From assembly GCF_003231285.1 (NCBI RefSeq), contig NZ_QKNS01000005.1:62001-126000 (forward strand): 64,000 nucleotides of DNA. Reading direction: 5' to 3'. The position numbers were made by a program, and so were the translations under genes. The notes beneath the pieces were generated by a model, which did not search any database, was not told the DNA's origin, and saw nothing but the letters and a program-made list of their open reading frames with translations. Of this stretch, positions 45,819-52,729 are shown piece after piece (the first letter of the stretch is position 1; each line of letters opens with the position of its first letter). The stretch is from Hymenobacter sediminis. GTDB lineage: Bacteria; Bacteroidota; Bacteroidia; Cytophagales; Hymenobacteraceae.

Positions 45819-47237
45819 CTAAAACCGGAAGTAGATAAAGGGGTTGAAACTGCTGCCAATGATGTAGCCTGAGCTAAGCACCAGAAGGACTGCCGTGACC
45901 AAGCTCATGGCAATGACACGGGGCAAGGGTAGGCTTTCGGCAGCAAAGGTGCCTACTTCCCAACGCTCCACGCGGGGTAGGGCCGCCATAAAGGAAAAGG
46001 TTGTGGCCAAAGCTAGTGTAGCCCAGAACTCGGTGGTAAAATAGGGCAATGCAACCCAAGAGCCCCCTACCATCTGCTTGATATAGGCAGAAGCAGCAGT
46101 CAGGCTTTCAGCCCGAAACAGCACCCAACCCACCACAGTAATAATGAAGGTTGGCAGAATGCTTAGTATGCCCAACCGCTTTGATACACGCAACAGAAAC
46201 AACCTGTCTAGAATCAAGAATAAGCCGTGAAAGGCGCCCCACGCAATAAAATTCCAGGCAGCACCGTGCCAGAAGCCCGAGAGTATGAATACCGTCCAGA
46301 GGTTGGCGTACAGGCGGCCGGTAGAAACCCGGTTACCACCCAACGGAATATATAGGTAGTCTCGCATCCAGCGGCCCAGCGTAATGTGCCAGCGCTGCCA
46401 GAACTCTGTGATGCTACGTGAAATATAGGGGTTGTTGAAGTTCTCCGGAAACTGAAAGCCAATGATGCGGGCCAAACCGATGGCCATATCGGAGTAGCCC
46501 GAAAAGTCAAAGTAAATTTGGAAGGTGTAAGCCACAGCACCTAACCAGGCCAGTGGGGCCGATAGCTCGGTGGTCGGCAGGCCAAATATTCGGTCGGCCT
46601 CCTGACCTAGCACGTTGGCAATTAAAACTTTCTTTGAGAGGCCTACCACGAACCGGAATAATCCCGCTAGCTTATGATCAATGGTATCGAAGGCCGCGCG
46701 GTCGGTGAGCTGCCCAGCTATTTCATGAAAGCGCACGATAGGGCCGGCAATCATCTTGGGAAACAGCATGATATAAAGCAGAAAGTCCCAGAAGCTCCGC
46801 AGCGGCTTGTTTACTCCCCGGTACACATCAATAGTGTACGTGAGCTTTTCGAAGGTAAAAAACGAAATGCCGATGGGCAGTACAACCTTCTCCCACGTCA
46901 GGGCCGAACCGCCTAGTGAGGTCTTGACGGCACTGAAGTTTTCCAGAAAGAAGTTAGCATACTTGAAGTAGAACAGCATAGCCACGTTAAGGCAGATGCT
47001 GATAATCAAGTAAATGCGCTTTTGCCACCCTTCTGCCTTATCCATGAGTCGGATCAGGAAGAAGTTGATAATGACCGATGCAATAAACAGCGCCAGAAAA
47101 TTGAGCCCACCCCAAGCGTAAAACCCAATGCTGGCTACCAGCGCTACAATATTCTTGAAGCGGGTAGGGGTAAGGAAATAAAGGAGCAGAAACCCCGGCA
47201 GGAAATAGAATAGAAACAGCGTACTGCTAAAGACCAT
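45819..47237 (-). CDS. AlgI-type membrane-bound O-acyltransferase (MBOAT)
   Basis: 472 residues with about 11 TM helices. MBOAT signatures: YFDFSGYSDMAIGLARI-type loop, the FWQRWHITLGRWMRDYLYIP segment with an invariant His, and GFWHGAAWNFIAWGAFHGL with the catalytic His. It moves acyl groups across the inner membrane to modify a polysaccharide, with AlgJ-like partners in the periplasm. The acylated glycan is not known. Its first 27 bp and upstream spacer recur at 48741-48820. Confidence 0.93.
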   Translation of the reverse strand: MVFSSTLFLFYFLPGFLLLYFLTPTRFKNIVALVASIGFYAWGGLNFLALFIASVIINFFLIRLMDKAEGWQKRIYLIISICLNVAMLFYFKYANFFLENFSAVKTSLGGSALTWEKVVLPIGISFFTFEKLTYTIDVYRGVNKPLRSFWDFLLYIMLFPKMIAGPIVRFHEIAGQLTDRAAFDTIDHKLAGLFRFVVGLSKKVLIANVLGQEADRIFGLPTTELSAPLAWLGAVAYTFQIYFDFSGYSDMAIGLARIIGFQFPENFNNPYISRSITEFWQRWHITLGRWMRDYLYIPLGGNRVSTGRLYANLWTVFILSGFWHGAAWNFIAWGAFHGLFLILDRLFLLRVSKRLGILSILPTFIITVVGWVLFRAESLTAASAYIKQMVGGSWVALPYFTTEFWATLALATTFSFMAALPRVERWEVGTFAAESLPLPRVIAMSLVTAVLLVLSSGYIIGSSFNPFIYFRF

Positions 47238-47290
47238 ACGAAGCCAGATAAAACTGCTTGCAAGGTAGTAACTCCGCTATAGTATTAAGT
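47211..47290 (-). repeat. Duplicated algI 5' end and spacer, copy 1
   Basis: This 80-bp tract aligns without gaps to 48741-48820 (64 of 80 identical by my count, offset 1530). It covers the first codons of algI and the spacer from the preceding AlgJ-like gene. The match shows a past tandem duplication. Confidence 0.8.
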
Positions 47291-47320
47291 CTAGGCTGTG
47301 CGCTATGGCGCGTCGGCAGC

Positions 47321-48640
47321 CTAGCGAGTTGCCTGTCGCTCGTATAGCTCCTCCGCCTTATTGCGGATACGCTGTGCGTACCCAGCCGCATCTTTGGCTT
47401 GCTCCCGCCAAACGGCGTCAGCATCTTTGGCATTAGCCTCTGCCATCAATTTCTCGCTCAGTTGATTTATTGCGGCCTCATCGGCTGCTGAAAACGGGTG
47501 ATACAGCTGGTACACCCGGCGGGTGAAATCAAATTCGTAGGTAGGCAGATTATGCTCCGTAAGTAGCACCACAATAAGCCGGCGTGACTCAATTTCCTTT
47601 TGCAAATCAAGGGATTGGCATATTACACCTGTATCCCGGAAGGTACTATCAGGGATGTGAATGCCATAGCCATAGTACCACACGCGGGTATCATCGGAAA
47701 ATTCCCGCACGATGTAAGGAGTAAACTGTGCTAGCCCCCAAGTGAAACTGTCGCTGACAAAAAGGGTAGGAGGGCGAACCTGACCGGTTTGTGGGGCATC
47801 GATAACCAACCGTGGATAAGCCAAAGGAGTGGCCTCGAGTTTCTGCAGCAGGTTCAGCGGATCGACCAAGTCTTTGTCGCTACCCCGCAGAGAATCAGTG
47901 GAATGTACAATGCGAGGTGGGCCCACGGCGCGTACTGCTGGGAGCCGTAAGTTGCCTATGTATTCCAAGCGGCGCAATAGAGTATCGGCGGCTAGCGAAG
48001 CCCCGTAGCCGCTCCAGTGCGTGCCTCCCTTCGGAAATAGGGGGTAGCGGCTTGTGTCCTTCCACTGAGCAAACAGCGGTACCATGTCCAGCAAAGCAAC
48101 CGTATCGGCCTGCATGGCCCGCACGTATAGCTCGTAGTTGGTTAGCGTGCCTGGTCGGGGGCGCATGGCGGCCGGTAAGTCTTCGGGCTGAAACCGCGCT
48201 TTGTTGGGTGCCATCACAAACAGTAGCACAACACCTCGCTTCGCTAAATCGCGCTGAATGGCTCGCAGGCGTCTCACCCGAAAACGGACCTCTTCCTGAT
48301 CTAGCAAGTCATGGCCGGAATAGCTTTCAATGTGCCGAGGCTCAAACAAAATGCCCCGCCGGCCAATAATAACGTCGGTTGTGCGGCTTAGACCAAAAAA
48401 TGAAAAGGAAAGCTGGTTTCGCAACCGAATAAGCAAGGGCCGGAAGCCAAGGCGGTCTTCCAGATAACGTTCTAGCCGGGGTTGGTAGCGGCCGGCCAAC
48501 AGGCTATCAGCACGTAGCTCTGGATGAGGGGCTACTACAAAGGCACCTGTTAGGGGCTTTTCTTCAAACCACTGCAGTTTTGCTTGGAGCGCTGGCGCCA
48601 GCAACAGAATAAACAACAGAGCGAAAATAGCGTGCTTCAT
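47321..48640 (-). CDS. AlgJ/AlgX-like O-acetyl transfer protein, copy B
   Basis: 439 residues, the closest paralogue of copy A: MKHAIFALLFILLLAPALQAK against MKHAVFALLFALLLVPALQAK at the N-terminus, then GFRPLLIRLRNQLSFSFF and FVMAPNKARFQPEDLP. The SGNH-like motifs are GGTHWSGYG and SDSFTW. The Asp expected two residues before His is again Gly. A fossil algI precedes it and the intact algI follows, so it is the J member of a duplicated I-J unit. Confidence 0.85.
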   Translation of the reverse strand: MKHAIFALLFILLLAPALQAKLQWFEEKPLTGAFVVAPHPELRADSLLAGRYQPRLERYLEDRLGFRPLLIRLRNQLSFSFFGLSRTTDVIIGRRGILFEPRHIESYSGHDLLDQEEVRFRVRRLRAIQRDLAKRGVVLLFVMAPNKARFQPEDLPAAMRPRPGTLTNYELYVRAMQADTVALLDMVPLFAQWKDTSRYPLFPKGGTHWSGYGASLAADTLLRRLEYIGNLRLPAVRAVGPPRIVHSTDSLRGSDKDLVDPLNLLQKLEATPLAYPRLVIDAPQTGQVRPPTLFVSDSFTWGLAQFTPYIVREFSDDTRVWYYGYGIHIPDSTFRDTGVICQSLDLQKEIESRRLIVVLLTEHNLPTYEFDFTRRVYQLYHPFSAADEAAINQLSEKLMAEANAKDADAVWREQAKDAAGYAQRIRNKAEELYERQATR

Positions 48641-48665
48641 CAGGGGGTGGGCAGCGCGCGAATGG

Positions 48666-48767
48666 CTAAAACGAAGCGTGGATGGAGCAATAGACTACAC
48701 ACCCGCTGATTATCATTGGAAAAGAAAAATAAGGTATGAATAGGGTCAGCGTGCTGTTAAAGACCAT
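48666..48767 (-). pseudogene. Internally deleted algI remnant
   Basis: A 33-codon frame keeps the algI start (MVFNSTLTLF against MVFSSTLFLF), and its TTCGTTTTAG end resembles the algI terminal CGGTTTTAG. It lies exactly where algI should be between two AlgJ-like genes. The approximately 440 central codons are gone, yet the reading frame is preserved. It is probably not functional. The start-side match is strong; the 3' match is weaker and could be chance. Confidence 0.65.
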
Positions 48768-48820
48768 AGGTAGCCAGATAAAACCACACGCAAGGTAGCA
48801 ACTCCGTTATAGTAGTAGGC
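48741..48820 (-). repeat. Duplicated algI 5' end and spacer, copy 2
   Basis: Partner of 47211-47290. It includes the start of the algI remnant and the spacer following the third AlgJ-like gene. Confidence 0.8.
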
Positions 48821-48837
48821 TCGAAATGAGGTAGGCG

Positions 48838-50163
48838 CTATGGTTTCTGTAACTCATACTGGTTTATAGCTATTTCGCGGATAAGGGAATTATAGTCTCG
48901 GCCGGATGCAGCCGACCGTTCCCAAAGAATTTTTTGGATGCTGGGCGACTTCAGCAATTCCTGCTCAAGAGCCTCAATGCGTTTGAGCTCAGTAGGGGGG
49001 TAGGGGCACAGTAGCTCGTAGGCGTTGGCGCTGAAGCCACTATCGAAATTGACTAGGTTACCCTGGTTAAATAAAAGCACAATAACATCCTGCGACAATA
49101 TTTCGGCCTTGCGGTCTAGGGTCCATGCGTTCCAGTCAGCCGGCATATCGGCGCGGGCTCCGTAATCCACCTTCATATTGTAGTACCAAAACTGGGTTTT
49201 GCTCCCGAACAAGTTTGGGATGTATGGATAGAACTCCAAAAAGCTCCAAACAAAACTATCGCCAACAAACAATGCGTTAGGCCGGCGCTGCCCAGCGGTA
49301 GGAGGCCTAAACTGGATGTTGGGGTAAACCATTTTATAGGTTTCTGGCTTCCAGATCAAGTTTAGGGATCGAGCAATATCATTATCGGTGTCACGCGGCT
49401 TGTGCGTGACGGTGCGGCTCAAGGTAACATAATCAGGTAAATCAACGTGTGCCCGCTGTTCCATATAGCGCAGTAGGGTATCAGCGGCCAGCGTAATGCC
49501 ATAGCCGCTCCAGTGAATGCCTCCACGAGGGAAGAGGGGGTAGGAAACGGTGTCTTTCCATTGCTGGAACAAAGCTGCCAGATCCAGGACATTAATTCTC
49601 TGCCGCTTCATTTCGCGGGCATACGCGGCGTAGTTGGTTTGCGAGCGGGGCTGCTGCCGAAAGCGGGGGGGATGATACTCAGAAAAGTAGTTAGCCTTGT
49701 CAGGGGCAATAGCGAAGATGAGCAACTTGCCGCGCCCAGCCAGCGTGTCCTGCACGGCTTTCAGCTTGCGCACATTCATCCGGACGGTTTGCTCACCTTT
49801 GAAGTCTCTGCCCAGATATGCGAGAATGGAGTTCTCGTCCAACAGCACGTCATCCTCACCAACCAGAACGAAATTGGCCTTGCAGACTCTGAAGAATGTA
49901 TAGGCTGCCTGATTACGCAGCCGGATGAACACTTCGCGGAACCCAAGGTGGCTCTCTAGATAGTGCTCAAGCGCCGGCTGGTAAGTGTTATTTAATAGGG
50001 CCGACCAGTTGAGTTGCGGTCGAGGCACTGGCTCTGCGTAGCCTTGAAGCTTGATTCTGTCCAGCGGAACGATAGGGAAGCTGGTTTGCAGAGCTGGCAA
50101 GAGAAGCGGCAGCAGCAGTAAGGCAAGTAACAGAAGCTTTACTGCGCGAGAAGAAAGGGCCAC
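48838..50163 (-). CDS. AlgJ/AlgX-like O-acetyl transfer protein, copy C
   Basis: 441 residues, more diverged than copies A and B. It has an N-terminal Leu-rich anchor (about 9-26), GFREVFIRLRNQAAYTFF, FAIAPDKANYF, GGIHWSGYG and GDSFVWSFLEF. As in A and B, the residue two before the His is Gly rather than Asp. It is first in the acylation cluster and lies 140 bp after the two Rof-like genes on the same strand. Confidence 0.83.
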   Translation of the reverse strand: MALSSRAVKLLLLALLLLPLLLPALQTSFPIVPLDRIKLQGYAEPVPRPQLNWSALLNNTYQPALEHYLESHLGFREVFIRLRNQAAYTFFRVCKANFVLVGEDDVLLDENSILAYLGRDFKGEQTVRMNVRKLKAVQDTLAGRGKLLIFAIAPDKANYFSEYHPPRFRQQPRSQTNYAAYAREMKRQRINVLDLAALFQQWKDTVSYPLFPRGGIHWSGYGITLAADTLLRYMEQRAHVDLPDYVTLSRTVTHKPRDTDNDIARSLNLIWKPETYKMVYPNIQFRPPTAGQRRPNALFVGDSFVWSFLEFYPYIPNLFGSKTQFWYYNMKVDYGARADMPADWNAWTLDRKAEILSQDVIVLLFNQGNLVNFDSGFSANAYELLCPYPPTELKRIEALEQELLKSPSIQKILWERSAASGRDYNSLIREIAINQYELQKP

Positions 50164-50303
50164 TTTTTAAAAAGTAGAAGCAAAGAAACTCATGACAGCC
50201 TCTCTTAGATGAGGAGTAGAAACTGTGCACTCTTGTGCTCCAAGAAGAGACAATACTGTGGCTAAGATACTACTAGGGCAGGAAACAGCTGCTAAGCTTT
50301 AGT

Positions 50304-50555
50304 CTAGCAGTAATTCCGTAGCTCCTTATCATCCACGGCCACCAGCGCATCGAGGCGTAGCTCGAAGCCATCTTGCAGGCGTAAGTATTCTATTTTATCC
50401 TTGATGTAAAGGTCCTGAATGATACCGTGGTAGGTGCTCGGGGGCGTGTCGGGCTCAGTGCGATAGGTGAGGGTGCAGGGCTGGCCAGTAGTGGCACGGG
50501 CCTCTAACTCGTCGTAGAAGGAACAGCTGATGGGGCGGTAAGTTGGAGCTGACAT
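50304..50555 (-). CDS. Rof-like Rho-binding antiterminator
   Basis: 83 residues. It matches the ROF family: YRPISCSFYDELEA at the N-terminus (compare the Y-P-I-x-C-x-x-Y-D-x-L-E pattern of E. coli Rof), then a DLYIKDKIEYLRL segment and RLDALVAVDD. Rof binds Rho and blocks its RNA loading. Its position just before the AlgJ/AlgI cluster on the same strand suggests local control of Rho termination (inference). Confidence 0.75.
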   Translation of the reverse strand: MSAPTYRPISCSFYDELEARATTGQPCTLTYRTEPDTPPSTYHGIIQDLYIKDKIEYLRLQDGFELRLDALVAVDDKELRNYC

Positions 50556-50615
50556 AGAAGATAGGAAACAGGTACCTTCTTACTACGGCAAATCCACACT
50601 GGGAGATAAAGTAAC

Positions 50616-50858
50616 TCAACTCGCTACCCGGTGACCGTTCACAGAAATTAACCAGTCGAGGCGCAGCTCGCAGCCACTGGCTAGGCGCAGGTAGTCTGTT
50701 TGGCCTCGGCGCAGCACGCCCAGCAACTGGCCCCGCACACTAAACTCGGCTGAGGTACCGGGCGTGCGGTACACCAACAGGCACCGCCGACCCTCACCAA
50801 GCAACGCCTCCAACTCTATGGGCAGTCGTCGATGCAGAATATGCTGGGTAGCGGACAT
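50616..50858 (-). CDS. Second Rof-like small protein
   Basis: 80 residues, a diverged copy of the neighbour: PIELEALLGEGRRCLLVYRT, then GQLLGVLRRGQTDYLRLASG and ELRLDWLISVNG align with the first copy in the same order. The N-terminal Cys-Tyr-Asp signature is lost, so Rho binding is uncertain. It lies 60 bp upstream of the first copy on the same strand, consistent with tandem duplication. Confidence 0.65.
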   Translation of the reverse strand: MSATQHILHRRLPIELEALLGEGRRCLLVYRTPGTSAEFSVRGQLLGVLRRGQTDYLRLASGCELRLDWLISVNGHRVAS

Positions 50859-51021
50859 GGCTAACTGAACGAATTGAATATTAAAATGATGCGGCTAATC
50901 AGCTACCATACGGCAAGAGCCACCAAATTGGTTTGATAAGTCTCGCCTACCCCTGGTGGACCCCGCAACTCTGCACATAATAGCGCAAGACGGCTCTACA
51001 AACTACTCTCGGGCACACCCC

Positions 51022-51070
51022 CATCAACTCAGAAAGCCACTCGATACTCGGGTGGCTTTCTGAGTTGATG
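51022..51070. terminator. Hairpin terminator
   Basis: A perfect 19-bp stem (51022-51040 with 51052-51070) with an 11-nt loop. It lies downstream of the secreted-protein gene ending at 51090 (-). Confidence 0.75.
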
Positions 51071-51089
51071 GATGATAGAAGAACAAAGT

Positions 51090-51545
51090 TTAGTGTTTGC
51101 CGTGACCGTTACCTTTGCCGCCACCGGGGTGGCCGTAGCCCAGCTTTTTGGCTTGGCCGGGGGGTAGGCCCTTACCACTTTGCAGGCGTTTGACCTGGCC
51201 GGGTGGCAGGCTGGCTGGGTAAAGCTGGCGGTGGCGGCTAAGCTGAACCCAGGGTTGAGCTCCTACATAATCAATTACCACTGGGTGAAAGGAGCTAGTG
51301 GAGTAACCATTAAGAGAGGCCAGCCGGGCCCATTTGCCGTCGCGCTGCACCACATAGCGTTGGTCACGCAGATCGTAGTAGCCGCCTACCTCCGGAATGT
51401 AGTAATACTGTGTACCCGCCGGAGCTGCTGGCCCCCAGGAGGGCGGGTTTACATTGATGGTCACCTGAGCCTGGGCAACCTGGGTAGAGCTGGTAAAAGC
51501 AACGACTACCAAGCCCGATAAAACAGATTTAAGACGCGGTTGCAT
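51090..51545 (-). CDS. Secreted protein with YYYIPE domain and LPPGQ motifs
   Basis: 151 residues from ATG 51545; the frame is open to 51641, but the signal peptide starts here (about 1-27, ending AQA). The mature domain has VNPPSWGPAAPAGTQYYYIPE, GGYYDLRDQRYVV and FHPVVIDYVGAQPW, shared with the next gene upstream. The tail has two LPPGQ(V/A)K motifs and a Gly/His-rich end. I do not recognise a function. It is a small periplasmic or outer-surface protein. Confidence 0.75.
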   Translation of the reverse strand: MQPRLKSVLSGLVVVAFTSSTQVAQAQVTINVNPPSWGPAAPAGTQYYYIPEVGGYYDLRDQRYVVQRDGKWARLASLNGYSTSSFHPVVIDYVGAQPWVQLSRHRQLYPASLPPGQVKRLQSGKGLPPGQAKKLGYGHPGGGKGNGHGKH

Positions 51546-51679
51546 AGCGTAGTGATTAGGGTGAGAGAAGGAAGAATGAAATGAGCAAGGCAAGAACAAG
51601 GCCAAGTATCCTATGTGCCCACGCTGCAGCCTTTCACGCAAACATCTACGGTTGGGTTAGGCTGGAAGGGTAGGAAAAC

Positions 51680-51713
51680 AAAAAGCCTTCCGCCAGATAG
51701 CAGAAGGCTTTTT
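51680..51713 (-). terminator. Intrinsic terminator after the 51731-52468 gene
   Basis: Stem AAAAAGCCTTC / GAAGGCTTTTT (51680-51690 with 51703-51713) with a 12-nt loop and a U-tract on the minus strand, 18 bp after the gene stop. Confidence 0.8.
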
Positions 51714-51730
51714 AGGAAAGCAGGAGCTTT

Positions 51731-52468
51731 TTACATCATCCGGCCCCGACCCCGGCCCCCGCCGGAATTGCCAGGGTTTTGCGGCTGCGGGCTGCCCTGG
51801 TTACCGAGACCATTGTAGCCGCCGCGGTCATTACTACCGCCGCGGTTTTCGTATCGGTCGTTGCTGCTGCGGTTGTCATCCCGGCCGTTGTAGCCGCCAT
51901 AGCCACCTCGGTCGTTGCGGTTGTCGTCGCGGCGCCCGTCATAGCCACCACCATAGTTACCCCGGTAGTCACGGTTATCCCGGTAGTCACGCTGGGCATA
52001 GCCGTTGTGGGGGTAAGGACGCCCATTGTAATAGCCACCAGGGCCGTAATTGGGCCGCGGAGCCACCACGTAGCCCCGGCCGGGCCAGTTGGCACCATAG
52101 TACCGGCCCGGTACTACCCCCCACCGGTCGCAGTAGGCGCGGTGGTCGCGGAGGTAGCCCCAGGGCTGGCGGCCTATGTATTGCACCACTACCGGGTGGA
52201 AAAAGCGCGGATCGTAGGAGGCATAGGCTCGCGGCAATACTGGCGAACTAACCCAGGCTCCATACACTGGATCGAAGAACACGTACATCTGCGAATACAA
52301 ATCGTAGTAGCCGTCTATTTCCGGGATGTAGTAGTACTGTACGTTAGGACCTACGGCCGGGCCCCAGTAGGGCGCATTCACCTGAATCTGTACTTGGGCC
52401 TGCGCGCGGCTGCTGTGCAGCAGCAGCCCCAGCGCCAGTACCAGACCAGTTTTGAGCAAGGTTTTCAT
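51731..52468 (-). CDS. Secreted protein with YYYIPE domain and RGG-type tail
   Basis: 245 residues from ATG 52468. The open frame runs on to 53605 but overlaps uvrA and has no Bacteroidota-like sequence there. A signal peptide (about 1-25, ending AQA) precedes VNAPYWGPAVGPNVQYYYIPE and DGYYDLYSQMYVFF, paralogous to the gene at 51090. The last 100 residues are low-complexity Asp/Arg/Asn/Gly/Tyr repeats (DYRDNRDYRGNYGGGYDG-like). Function unknown. Confidence 0.8.
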   Translation of the reverse strand: MKTLLKTGLVLALGLLLHSSRAQAQVQIQVNAPYWGPAVGPNVQYYYIPEIDGYYDLYSQMYVFFDPVYGAWVSSPVLPRAYASYDPRFFHPVVVQYIGRQPWGYLRDHRAYCDRWGVVPGRYYGANWPGRGYVVAPRPNYGPGGYYNGRPYPHNGYAQRDYRDNRDYRGNYGGGYDGRRDDNRNDRGGYGGYNGRDDNRSSNDRYENRGGSNDRGGYNGLGNQGSPQPQNPGNSGGGRGRGRMM

Positions 52469-52697
52469 AAGTGCAAAAAGCAAAAGGGAGATGCTGACGT
52501 TAAGGCAAAAGCCGCACCATAATTCACCGCTTAGACGAAAACCGGAGGTAGGGTTTAAAATAAGTTTATTCCTATCCGGGACATTTCCCCGCCGGAGCGT
52601 GTTATAGCCCATCTGCCCGCTTCCCGGGTCCGGTCGCACCCCGCTAACAGGCTTGGCAAATAAGCTATTCGGGGTGGCTGTTGGGACCTGATTTGCG

Positions 52698-52705
52698 TAC
52701 CTTTG
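52698..52705 (+). promoter_or_regulatory. Candidate -7 box TACCTTTG, uvrA
   Basis: An exact TAnnTTTG match 25 bp before the uvrA ATG. The upstream -33 element is weak (TTG at 52681). Confidence 0.4.
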
Positions 52706-52729
52706 CAGACTTATCCGCTTCGCTGTTGC

